A DNA stretch of 13,245 nucleotides, from assembly GCA_001953115.1 (NCBI GenBank), contig LSSL01000054.1:1-13245 (forward strand), written 5' to 3'. The notes under the pieces are model-generated. The model worked only from the letters and a program-made list of their open reading frames with translations. It did not search any database and had not been told where the DNA came from. Position numbers and translations under genes: made by a program. The first letter of the stretch is position 1, and every line of letters begins with the position of its first letter. Shown here piece by piece: positions 1 to 8,600 of this stretch. This DNA is from Smittium mucronatum. Lineage: Eukaryota; Kickxellomycota; Harpellomycetes; Harpellales; Legeriomycetaceae.

Positions 1-984
1 CTTTTTCCACTCCCATCATTTCTCCCACATAAATTATTTTGACTTAGATCACACCCCTCATTAGGCACATTCCAGAAGAAATAGATATTAATTTATTTGA
101 TAGGAACACATGGTATCTTGTTACGTCCCTTTCCATTTTCTTTTCTTTATAGTCAATTCAGTTCTTGCGGGACAAATACTTTTTAATGAGTTCTCCTAAA
201 TGCTAATATTCCTCTACCCCCCTGACCGTTGTTTCATCCTGATTTAGATTTATCGGATTTTGGAATACATTACCAACTAAAATAAATCAATATTTTGAAA
301 TGTCAAAAGACATTTCATGCTTGATCGATTGTCTCCCAACAATATCCATATTAATTTTTTGATTTTCTTCCAGGGCGGATAGAATAGCTGGTTCATATGC
401 AAACAGAAGGCTAGAAAATTATTTTTCCGATCCTTTTTCTGTTACCATATTATTTTGGGCCTCCTTCATGGCGCCTTTAATAAATATTTTAAATAATATA
501 GGTAGCATTGGGCATTCCGTCTACGCTCTTATTTCAATAAGTAAGTTTGGAGATTTGCTCAATGTCAGTAGAAATATTTCTTCCGAATTATTATAATATT
601 CTCGAATGAATATTATTCATTTCTCCCTAATCCCGAAATTACTCCGTTTTAGTATTGGTGCTTCAGATGCAACAGTTCCATAAGCTTTCCTATGCCTAAA
701 AAGGCTAGTTAAGTTTTTTAACTTCTGTTCTTGAGGGCTTAAGATTTCATGAAGGGTTACAGCGTGGAAAAATAAATTTTTTCTTTATAAAAACAGCTAG
801 AAGTGAGTTGATTCTTCCAATTTGCTCTGGCGCTTGGGAAATTCTATATATTCTCAAGATGCGTAACACCTTCATCCCTTGACAGATAAAGCTTATAGCT
901 TTGTGGCTATCCAGTTCTAATGGGTCCCCTATTTTGGAATTAAAAGTATCTCAGACTTTATCTAGATATAACGCGACACTCCCT
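1..984 (-). pseudogene. Reverse transcriptase domain of the minus-strand non-LTR element, broken, cut by window edge
   Basis: This is the RNA-directed DNA polymerase of the element. The fingers box reads GDPLELDSHKAISF, then QGMKVLRIL (about 929-850), matching the family's KKGDP...NYRxISL...GxK. After one frameshift, a single frame runs from about 770 to 194. It contains TLHEIL, then RHRKAYGTVASE (KAYG at 677-688, the motif A Asp changed to Gly), then TECPMLPILFKIFI (about 491-520, family GCPMSPILFxIFI), then LLFAYEPAILSALEE (FAYE at 392-403 replaces FADD), then VEEY-stop-HLGELIK (EY-stop-HLG at 194-211, family YKYLG). All of these lie at multiples of three from one another. Motif A and both catalytic Asp of the YXDD box are lost, so the enzyme is dead. 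The thumb and C-terminal domain lie beyond position 1. Confidence 0.9.
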
Positions 985-1857
985 TGTCAAACAGCAATCG
1001 CATTAATCTCAAATAGGTCTTAACCATTAGGCTTCAATTATGCTGTATGATACTTAGATAAAATTCGGCTGGGAGGCCAAAAAGTAGGGCACCTATCTTT
1101 ACTGAACTTTGTTCGGGGTATTTATTGCTTCTTTTATTGCTATTTGATAGTTTATAATAAGAATTTCTAACTGAACAACCTCCAAATTTCTTTCCCAATA
1201 TTTCCTACTTCTAGAATGGGCAGCTTTTTCTGTATTCAATCACGATAATGTTCAACCTATTTCGTCCGAATAGTCAATGGTCAATTTAAATTCGTCTTTT
1301 TGAGATCACCTTCATCCCTTCTGGTTCCTCCAAAAATACACCCATAATCTATCAGCAGTTGCTGGTCTTGGCCTTATCTATAAGTTCGTCAGCATTTTTT
1401 TCCATAAGTACGTTCCACCTTCTCTCGATGATTTTTTTATTTTATTGCTTGTAGCTCTATATGAGCTGCGAAAAGTGATGTACAGTAATATTAGCTCTTC
1501 AAAGTTTTAAGCCTTCTTTCCACCATTAACCCAACTTTTTATGGTTTCCTGCTTATTTTTAATCAATGATTTTACCCCCCCCCTGGTAAATAGAACCTCC
1601 ACCCCCATATCTTTGACCTTTTATGGATCTTTACAATATTGGTAATTTTCAACGTTTTTTTTACCTTTACCTCCTCCATATAGTTCAATCCATGGGATCC
1701 AGGTCTATCAGGTCTGGGTTTCCATCCTCCAAGCAAGGAAACCAATATTTTGATTAACCACTGATTCCATCATCTTGGTTATCAAGCTATGATCTAACTT
1801 CAGTTAATACATTATATTCTTGCTTAATACATCATCTCTAATTTAAGTCTGCATTAT
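985..1857 (-). pseudogene. Endonuclease-to-RT linker of the minus-strand non-LTR element
   Basis: The linker continues in the same minus-strand frame as the SDH-like endonuclease box for roughly 800 bases, with only scattered stops. That is far more open than its AT content would allow by chance. Readable pieces include KDMGVEVLFTRGG, KSLIKNKQETIKSW, REGGTYLWKKM and RSRKYWERNLEVVQLEI, charged and partly helical, as expected for the poorly conserved segment between endonuclease and RT. A run of nine C on the plus strand (1575-1583; glycine codons in sense) lies inside it and may be a slippage product. The 3' part (about 1080-985 in sense order) loses the frame before the RT fingers begin. No separate function can be assigned. 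Confidence 0.6.
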
Positions 1858-2505
1858 AATCACCGCTTATGGGTCAGTGATCGGAGATAACCATCCCTCT
1901 ATTATCCTGATATTCTTATTATGATTTTTGGTAGCGTTGTTAAAGATTACATGATTAATTCTTGACCGTTCATCGTCACTTCTTCTATCAAAAAAATGTT
2001 AAGGGACTACTAAAACATTGATTAGGATTGAAAACGGGTCTCAAATTTCTCGTTCAGTCTTTAAGTCCTTTATGAAATTTGTTGAAATATCCTAGAATAA
2101 TGATAGAGATACTGGAATATTCAAAATTCCAGGGTCCCAACAACTCTAGAAACTTAGCTTTGGTTCTTGCCTGATTATCTGGAGCCCTGACTAGATATTT
2201 ATACGTATGCAAATATACATTGGCTATTGTTCACTAGAAATACCTTAGTGATTAGAAATTTGATCCTACCCCCTTTATCCTAAGGTAGTTTATATTTTTT
2301 CGCATTCCAAGCAACACTTCGAGGATAGACACTCATTCAGCATATTCATTATCTACATTATATCCAGGTAGACTAATACCCAAATTAATCCTTTTGACCA
2401 GATTTTTTTTGAGATTATGGCTATCGGTTTTATCCGAGCAAGTATATTCAAGTACTCAGGTTTACACCCTTTTAACCATCTAATTCCACTGACAGTACAC
2501 CCCTT
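1858..2505 (-). pseudogene. APE-like endonuclease domain of the minus-strand non-LTR element, broken
   Basis: This domain would nick the target DNA to prime reverse transcription. From its N-terminus, sense reading starts near 2500 with a run ending in PEYLNILARIKP, which fits the family's start (a WN-like beta strand followed by a helix). From 2386 to about 2060 one frame gives NLGISLPGYN, then EVLLGMRKNINY, which fits the family's RGG-VLLGIRKNI segment, then AKFLELLGPWNF, then IIILGYFNKFHKGLKD. The last is the catalytic GDFN box with Asp changed to Tyr (2081-2092). After a frameshift, SRINHVIFNN and IRIIEGWLSPITDP follow. The final box, ITDP-stop-AV at 1861-1881, corresponds to the catalytic SDHKAV motif. 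The order and spacing of all boxes match the family. The lost GDFN Asp, the damaged SDH and the internal stops make it inactive. Confidence 0.85.
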
Positions 2506-2759
2506 TCAGAGGGGAACTTTGATTTGATCCGTCTTTTATTATATGGGGCATGACATTATCCAATTATTTTCAAAAGTTTTAATGAGATCCGAATCCTTTG
2601 ATTTTCGAGCTCAAGCAGAAAACATCTATAGATGTTGTCTTTTTTCAGGGTTTCACGCCTTATTGTTGGAATACACTACGGATTTTATATCGCACTAACC
2701 GGTTTATTTCAATAATTAAATCCAATAGAAAAATCTTGCGCGGCTTAACAAATGTTGAG

Positions 2760-3500
2760 GAAGTGCCTTAATATCTTGCCATTTCAAAGTTTCTCTATGA
2801 TCTCTCATAACTATAATAGATTTTGAACTATGAGGGAATCCTCCATTTTTTTAAAGATCTTTCCATTTATCCACTCCTGTAAAATATAAGGTATTTTCTT
2901 AATCATTTTAGTTTCTTCAAGCTTAAAATCTTGGTTGAAGTCTTATGATTCTTTCCTAGATTTATTACATTGGGATTCACAGAGATTTCATTTTGAGGTT
3001 ATATTTGATTCTTATAATATTATTAGGTAAGTTAGCTCAACTAACTTCATTGAACTCCCATCCATTGGGTTTTCTCCTTTTTAATAGATTCAGACCCATT
3101 AGCCGTTAGCCGCTAGTCGCTAGAAAGCTTCCTTCATCTCCATAATTCTAACACCGCCCCTCCTAATCACCATTGAATGGCCCTCCACATTTTTGTCTAG
3201 GAATTGATTCCAGAATAAAATGGTAATCTTAGGTCTTGATTAGCAAAAAGCATTTGACGCCTTACAGCCCATCCCAAGGTAATGAGGTTTGTTTAGTCAG
3301 TTCTTGAGAAAATTGATGTGGATCTGCCACATTTGAGGTGTTTTTCTCTGGGTATATATCCATATCACTGTCACCACCTTAAACTTAGACTCACAATGCT
3401 TCGTCAACAGGTTACATTGATTTGGACTTTATGGGTCTTTCTATCAGATAAAAAAACTGGTGGTCGGAACCCAAATTCATTTTTATAATAGTTTCACTAT
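2760..3500 (+). pseudogene. Possible L1/Tad-like reverse transcriptase fragment, heavily decayed
   Basis: The best evidence is at 3229-3261, which reads LGLD-stop-QKAFDA, close to the LDxxKAFDxL motif A of L1/Tad-type reverse transcriptases. Upstream, 2976-3090 can be read as RDFILRLYLILIILLGKLAQ followed by HPLGFLLF, at the places where the family has the RPISL...KIL..xLAxRL stretch and the QxGF box. The spacing, about 29 residues from ISL to GF and about 53 from GF to motif A, is close to that of L1-type RTs. Downstream, VLEKIDVDLPHL (from 3300) fits the helix after motif A. No clear SPLLF or YADD box was found. The reading needs several frame changes, so the assignment rests mainly on motif A plus spacing. 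It is on the opposite strand to the endonuclease-RT element beside it, hence a separate insertion. Confidence 0.4.
3101..3121. repeat. Short imperfect tandem repeat, three 7-base units
   Basis: AGCCGTT, AGCCGCT and AGTCGCT follow head to tail, each differing from the next by one base. The patch is locally GC-rich. It lies inside the possible L1/Tad-like RT fragment, between the GF-box and motif A positions, and may have added a few residues there. A small slippage repeat is the simplest reading. Confidence 0.6.
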
Positions 3501-5009
3501 ACTTCCCTTTCTAGAGGATGGTGAATATTAAAAAAGCCATCTATATTCTAAGCTTACACTTAAGGGGTATTTCTCTCTAACATTCCATCCCCCCTTCTTC
3601 TCACACTAAATCACTTTTGCATCCACTTTTCGGCTCGATATCTTGAGCATATACCTGTTAAATCTTTAAATCGATCAAAAAAATTCCCCTTCCATATTAA
3701 TACGGTCCTTAATGAGGTTGAAGTTAATTCAATCATCTTTTGGAATGTATTGCTTCACCTAAAGCAGTTTAGGGTACTCACAATCGTTGCCAAAACAAGG
3801 CTAATCCTATCAAATACTGAGTGTAGATGATCATAGAGCAAAAGCGGCTTACTTTATTTTCGACTACGAGAATGGTGCTTAATAACTTATTTAAGAAAAT
3901 CTAGTTTTTGAACTATTAAGAATCGATCTATATAAAATTTTTAGAATTTATCAGGACATCATCATCAACAAAATTCCCACAATTGGGAATGTTGTAATAT
4001 ATTCCATAGTTAAATAGTTGATTGGTAATTCTTTCATTAGCCATATTTGTGATATCGGCATTTGGTTGTAATCAACATGTATTTGGATAACATGTCTGGG
4101 GCTATAACCCAGCACCTTCTAGATTAGGGGTCATGCATTATTCCAAAAATCCAAAATTTCAGTTAGATGCTTGGCATGGAGTTAGGCACTTATATCTGAC
4201 GTGAAATTGATGTAAAAAAAGAGTCTTTGGATAACTAAAATTTTTTATATAGGTTTTCTTTAAAAAAATGGATTTATAAACCAAAATTCCTAGCACCTGG
4301 ATAAAGTAAGTAGGAAGATCAACATTTTTAACAAATGAAGATAAAAGACTTTTTTTATACTTCAAAAGGATGTACCACTGGAATATGAGTTCCCCAATCT
4401 TGAAAAAAGGGGAAGTAAATAAATCTAATCAAATTTAAATTTGATTCACCTATTAAGCTAATAATGAAAGTTGAGCAGGTAATTGATTTCAGAAAAGAGG
4501 AGTTATACAAAGAGACCGACCCGAAAATTTCCTAAAAAATAGTTTTGTAATAAATTTAAAGTTAAAGGTTTTAACTGAAAACTTGAATTTCCGTCGAAAT
4601 CCAATAAAATAGAAACAGTCAAATAATCTGCATTTTATTATGATGTAACAGAGTAGATTCAAATGACACCAAATAATACAAATTTAGCTTGAATGTTGAA
4701 TATTTAATAAAAAATAAGCCAATCAAATGATATTAATCGTATTTCAAAAATATTAAGATGCTGTTAGATAAAAACCAGGAACTTATAAATGAAAAAGTTT
4801 TAATATCTGGATGCTGCTAACCCAATAAAATATAAAATATATAAAAAACTTCCCAATACGTACACCAGACTCTCCTGCCAAATCTATTAAAAAAAATGAT
4901 TCCTATAATAATCGATTATGACAATTTCAATCCAAATATAACTAAAAAAGTTGTAGGACGCACAACTTCTTTCTAGATGGAGTTAAGTCCTTTTGATGTT
5001 CTGAAATTC
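3500..5009. other. AT-rich stretch, no gene recognised
   Basis: No coding region, RNA gene or element end could be supported here. The strand composition shifts from T/C-rich on the plus strand (to about 3850) to A-rich after that. The 68-codon minus-strand open frame at 4159-4365 is rich in Lys, Phe and Leu, has no recognisable motif and is what AT-rich DNA gives by chance. A plus-strand open run of about 43 codons (4845-4974) ends in a TAG and reads on past it; it contains IPIIIDYDNFNPNITKKVVG, which I do not recognise. A 20-base perfect palindrome lies at 4427-4446. Confidence 0.6.
4427..4446. repeat. 20-base perfect AT palindrome
   Basis: AATCAAATTTAAATTTGATT equals its own reverse complement, and the symmetry stops at the next base on each side. 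It could form a small cruciform or be a protein-binding dyad. In sequence this AT-rich, a palindrome of this length is only mildly unexpected, so no function is assigned. Confidence 0.5.
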
Positions 5010-5226
5010 TTAGATATTATGTGGGTAGTTTTTAGTAATTTTGCATTTTAGTTGGGCTATTATTTTTATTTTGTAGTTTTCGATAGATAATATTTTTATA
5101 TCTTTTGTTTTTGGTTTAACCAGTCTTTTTTTAGTTATTTTTTTAGTTTAATTTACTCCTCTCTTTGGACTGAGATCATTACATGTTCGTCCTGTTTATT
5201 AGCTTAGTTATTTTACCTATTAGAGG
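5010..5226. other. T/G-rich tract before the higher-GC patch
   Basis: This stretch is strongly T-rich on the plus strand (several runs of five to seven T), with G as the second base and few C or A. It separates the A-rich sequence on its left from the coding-like patch on its right. It could be a leader or untranslated region of whatever the patch once was, or the A-rich 3' end of something transcribed leftward. No motif decides between these. Confidence 0.35.
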
Positions 5227-5870
5227 CAAAAATTAGTTGCTGCTATGTGCATGGTTTTGAGCGATCATAGGTTAGTTGATTTAGGTGCTTTCCCTTATGG
5301 GCTTTCCCCGGAAGATGTTGCTTGGAGGGAGTTGCAAGAAGTTATGTATATTGATACTTTGGTATCGATCTCTACTAAATCACCTGCACCAGTTGATAAC
5401 TTAGGAATATCGGTCAACTTGGAAGGAGAACCAGTAATGGAAGATATTTATCTTCTTTGTTGAAAATTTCATTATGCTCTGTTCCCAGCCTTCCAGTAAT
5501 GTTCTCTTTTGTTATTCCTATACATAGGGATGTATTAAGCTTAAAGCTGTCGCTCCAGTGAGCAATTGGTGAATTGAAGATAGATGGAGTGAAAAAGTGA
5601 TACTTTCCTTGAATTATCTTCTGGATGAGGGTGATATGAGCGTCGTTGATGGCACGCTTAGCGTTGTCTCAATTTTTGACACATAGCAACAGTTATAAAG
5701 CGAGGGTTTATTCCTATTTAATTTTTATAGAGAATCAAAACCCGAAATTACCGATAAATTTATGTAAAATTCATCTGATATTCATCTATAATATCAAATT
5801 GGTGTTATTGAGTCTGTGCATGGTTACGACTAAAGTGACCCAAAACTAATTAAGAATCCACCAACTTTAG
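5227..5870 (+). pseudogene. Broken coding-like region of unknown family
   Basis: An open frame begins with ATG at 5245 (a second ATG is at 5251) and runs 72 codons to a TGA at 5461. Its composition is unlike the surroundings: higher GC and a balanced mix of residues, with pieces such as VDLGAFPYGLSPEDVAWREL and GISVNLEGEPVMEDIY, where chance frames here give mostly Lys, Asn, Ile and Phe. Coding-like sequence seems to continue after a frameshift (PVMFSFVIPIHRDVLSLKL near 5500-5560; LLDEGDMSVVDGTLSVV near 5610-5665, frame 2) with several stops, which suggests one protein broken by indels. The 67-codon frame at 5646-5849 overlaps this and is probably a shadow. I do not recognise the family. It could be the first ORF (gag-like) of a retroelement, perhaps that at 7555-9152, or a captured host gene. 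No signal peptide, membrane segment or zinc knuckle is evident. Confidence 0.5.
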
Positions 5871-7554
5871 TAATTAATAAAAGAAAGAAAAAAAATAAAA
5901 AATTAACTCCAACAACTCTAGTATTCAACTTTCAAGGGCTAAAAATTTGAAAAATAAAAAAATACATATTATAAAACCCCTACATAACCCTTTCAGAGTC
6001 CAAATTCTCACCTCGTAACTATTTTTCTGTATTTAAAAATATAAATGGCTCAAATTCACTATCAGCCCAATGATATACAGGTATTATTATTACTAAATGT
6101 AACAATGAGTAAAAAATAAAAGCATTTTTTTGTACCATTGTTCTTGAAAAGGTTAAAGTAAAGTTAATTCAAAGCGCCAAGATTAAAGCAGTGGAATAGC
6201 AAATGGCATCACTAAATTCAGTTGTGTGATCAAAAATAAATAAATTTACTGCCTGATGAAATTAAAAAAATCTAGATATCTATAAACGCTAAAATTGGAA
6301 AGAAGGAAATAAATATGTTTGATCCACAAATTTTATTAAAGTGAATTCTCAAAATTGAAGTTAGATGAATGGTATATCAATGAATAATAAAAATATGCTT
6401 TTGGCCCCAAGTTCAATGATTGTAATTTTGGGATAGATAGAAAGCTCGTTATTATGACTCTTAATATCATGGGTAGAAAATTCCTTATAAGATTTTATCA
6501 TGAACCTCAACTCGAATAGCCAGATTTTTTGACACTCCATTCGACTTTATAATAAAAATCCATATAAAAAATTTTCTGGATGTAGTTTTATCGATGCTAA
6601 AACTAAATTTACCATATGTGGTACCAAAATATTGATGATTGTCTTGAATAAATTTGGGATTTTAGAAAATGAATTTAATCCCTCTAGTAAAAGTATATCT
6701 AGTATTATTCATTGAATATATCTAAAATTAAAAGCATTTGACATGCTAATGAACAAAAACCAAAAATATATCTAGAAGGTATAAGGTACATAAACTCAAA
6801 AGATAAGATTTCCAGCCACAAATAAAATAAATAAATAATATATTTAAAATATATGCCCTTTATATCTTTAATACAGACTCTCCATGGTAATTTAAGTTAT
6901 TATTATGGCTTGAGTTGGATAATCAAATATTCAAAACAACCAAATCATTATCCTTTACATATTTAAGTGTAAATTTTTTCATATGATCGACAATAAATTT
7001 TACGCTGGGTTCTGCATCAGGATAAACTGGTACACGGCAAAAAAAAAAAAAATTACCCGACCGTGTTCCAATGACTCTTAGTGTGATTTTCATTTTTTGC
7101 AAATTTATTTAAAAATGTAAAACAAAAATGAAACAAATTATATTAAATTCCTTAAATATTCAATAAAAATTGAATTAATTTTTTAAATGATGAAATTTTG
7201 GATCTAAATGTACTTTCTATATACCTTATCTATATTTTATAGAAAAGATCAAAGCGACTCTAAGTTTACATATATTTTGCTGATTTCAGGTAAAAACCTC
7301 TTTAAAAAAAGCTATTTCTAAAATCGAAAATCGCAAAAACAAATTTAGATATAATTGAATTGAAAAAATCACGAAATAGAAAATTAATTTATAGAATCTA
7401 TTTCAATTTATTCACTTAAGCCATATCTTAAATATAATTATGATAAAAACAAGTAAAATTTACTACACGTAAATGGTATCTATTGACTTTAAAACCTATT
7501 ATAAACCATAAAATATTCCAATAGAAAAGCTATCGTAGATTCTCGGACAGTCCA
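5871..7554. other. A-rich stretch, no gene recognised
   Basis: The plus strand is A-rich with many short A runs and AATAAA-like words too frequent to be informative. If the element at 7555-9152 were full length, its middle part would lie here, but no endonuclease motif (GDFN, SDH) could be read. One plus-strand frame is open for 60 codons at 6533-6712 and includes GCSFIDAKTKFTIC, which recalls only vaguely the DTGA active site of retropepsins; I do not call it. Another plus-strand run near 6138-6197 reads TIVLEKVKVKLIQSAKIKAV, also unassigned. Confidence 0.5.
7032..7066 (+). repeat. 14-A run (7039-7052) inside a 6-base inverted repeat
   Basis: ACACGG (7032-7037) and CCGTGT (7061-7066) are inverted copies enclosing a run of 14 A. 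The A run could be the 3' tail of a plus-strand retroposed sequence to its left. The flanking inverted repeat would allow a small hairpin with an A-rich loop, but six base pairs is short and chance is a fair explanation. No target-site duplication was made out. Confidence 0.35.
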
Positions 7555-7895
7555 GTGTATGATAAAAGTTTAATAACTATTAGTGTAAAAAAAAAGATTG
7601 AGATTTGGAACAAAAATTCTACAAATTCTTTAAAGGCACTACCGAGAATGGCCGTAATACTATTTAGTAGGAATCCATATATCTACCTACTGTTACTAAT
7701 TATAATAATCGACCCTTGGTACATATGGCCTTATAAAATCTCCGCAAATTCTGATACACTCAATAAAAATTCTTCTGTATTTGATGGAATACCCAGTGAG
7801 ACATGGTAATTATTGGTCTTGGAAAAAATTATTGAGTTGAAAATTGATATTTTTTTGAAAAAAATTATCAATTTATTGTACGAATATAGGGAAAA
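7555..7895 (+). pseudogene. N-terminal lead-in of the plus-strand RT (DGIP box)
   Basis: An 84-codon open frame (7555-7809) ends with SSVFDGIPSETW followed by TAA. DGIPxExW is the conserved start of many non-LTR RT domains (family form GxDGIPAExxK), at 7783-7806. The same frame reads on past the stop as LLVLEKIIELKIDIFLKKII, fitting the helices between DGIP and the fingers box. A frameshift near 7890 then moves the reading into the frame used by the fingers and palm. The earlier part of the frame (KIEIWNKNSTN, then a hydrophobic stretch PYIYLLLLIIIIDPW) is not recognised; the hydrophobic run looks like AT-rich drift and not a membrane segment. The ATG at 7555 is probably not a genuine start. 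Confidence 0.6.
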
Positions 7896-8600
7896 TCTTG
7901 TCCGATATGGATTCTATCACTGTAGTTCCAGCTTCCAAAAAGAATGATAAGAAGGAAGCTGATAATTATTGAGGATTTTCACTTATCAATATTATTTCTA
8001 AACTATTATGCAAAATATCAACTACCAAATTGGCACGTATCGATAAAAAACACGAAATATTAATCAAAAATAATTCTAGTTTTGAAATTAATAAGAATAG
8101 ATTTCTAAGCCACCACCATGTAATAAATTTCTCGAAGAATAAAAAAATATAATGATAAATTTACATAGTTTATATCGAATATAGATAAGCGTATGACCTA
8201 ATTTTCCGACACCAATCTAATATAAAAAATGACTGCCGTTAGATTTGAAGAAAATTATCAAATTCTATCATGGTTTTGTATAGATCCCTTCAAGTGGCTG
8301 TTAGTTTAAAATATGTTGCCTCCAAACCTACTGAATACCTATGTGGGCTCTGAAAAAGCGGCGCAGTCTCACCTATTCTTTTCTATGTTTATATTTAAAA
8401 AATTTTCAAGGGTATTTGAAGTATATATGTCTTTGGACTTACCACTGGGATAACCGGACAACATTTTACCATTAATTCTTTGCTATTAGCCGAATTCGAG
8501 ACCGATATGCAATTAGAATTAAATCAAATCTCAGATTGGTAGTGCACATTTTTAATGACTTTAAATGCAACCAGGTGTGGTGAAATAAATTCTACGATTC
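7896..8600 (+). pseudogene. RT fingers and palm of the plus-strand non-LTR element, catalytic box destroyed
   Basis: One frame from 7901 to about 8600 reads as a non-LTR reverse transcriptase. SITVVPASKKNDKKEADNY, a TGA, then FSLINIISKLLCKI are the fingers (family PIxKKxD..NYRxISLINxxxKLLxKI). VYIEYR-stop-AYDLI is motif A (8168-8203, family FIDYxKAYDxV), where AYD keeps one catalytic Asp at 8195-8197. CGL-stop-KSGAVSPILFYVYI is motif B (about 8342-8389, family GLRQGxxxSPILF). INSLLLAEFETDMQLELNQI is motif C, where LAEF (8486-8497) stands for FADD, so both Asp are gone. ISDW-stop-CTF and NATRCGEIN follow, matching the Trp and K-C-G region after motif C. Two of the stops, in the NYR and GLR boxes, are TGA at places where the family has Arg. 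Confidence 0.93.

Larger units (their letters stand above)
1..2505 (-). mobile_element. Decayed non-LTR retrotransposon (LINE), ORF2-like pol, continues beyond the left edge
   Basis: Read on the minus strand, this stretch gives in order an APE-type endonuclease, a linker and a reverse transcriptase, the standard layout of APE-class non-LTR retrotransposons, which copy themselves by target-primed reverse transcription. The three parts are described separately. The order and spacing are those of one element and not scattered fragments: the endonuclease SDH-like box (1861-1881) and the linker share one frame, and the RT boxes from about 770 to 194 share another. At least two frameshifts and more than a dozen stops break the reading, so no product can be made. 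The plus strand is rich in T and C here, so the sense strand is A/G-rich, as is usual for retroelements. The 3' end (end of the C-terminal domain, UTR, poly(A)) lies outside the window, and no ORF1 was recognised upstream. The clade is not determined. Confidence 0.85.

Noticed and set aside
867..1320. 14-base direct repeat CACCTTCATCCCTT at 867-880 and 1307-1320
   Set aside because: Both copies lie inside the decayed left element; one 14-base repeat in 13 kb of biased sequence is close to chance, and no longer flanking similarity was seen.
1842..1870. Minus-strand reading GDYNAD, which looks like the endonuclease GDFNA motif
   Set aside because: It is in another frame from the surrounding SRINHV...ITDP reading and falls just after the SDH-like box, at the end of the domain. 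The true GDFN position is 2081-2092, where IIILGYFN lies after AKFLELLG with correct spacing.
4159..4365. 68-codon minus-strand open frame
   Set aside because: Residue use is what AT-rich DNA gives by chance, there is no motif, and nothing around it supports a gene.
5646..5849. 67-codon plus-strand open frame
   Set aside because: It overlaps a frame with better coding character (LLDEGDMSVVDGTLSVV) in the broken patch, and its second half is Ile/Leu/Asn-rich drift.
6718..6771. LKLKAFDML as an RT motif A
   Set aside because: No fingers, motif B or motif C segments at the right distances; the match is a short coincidence.
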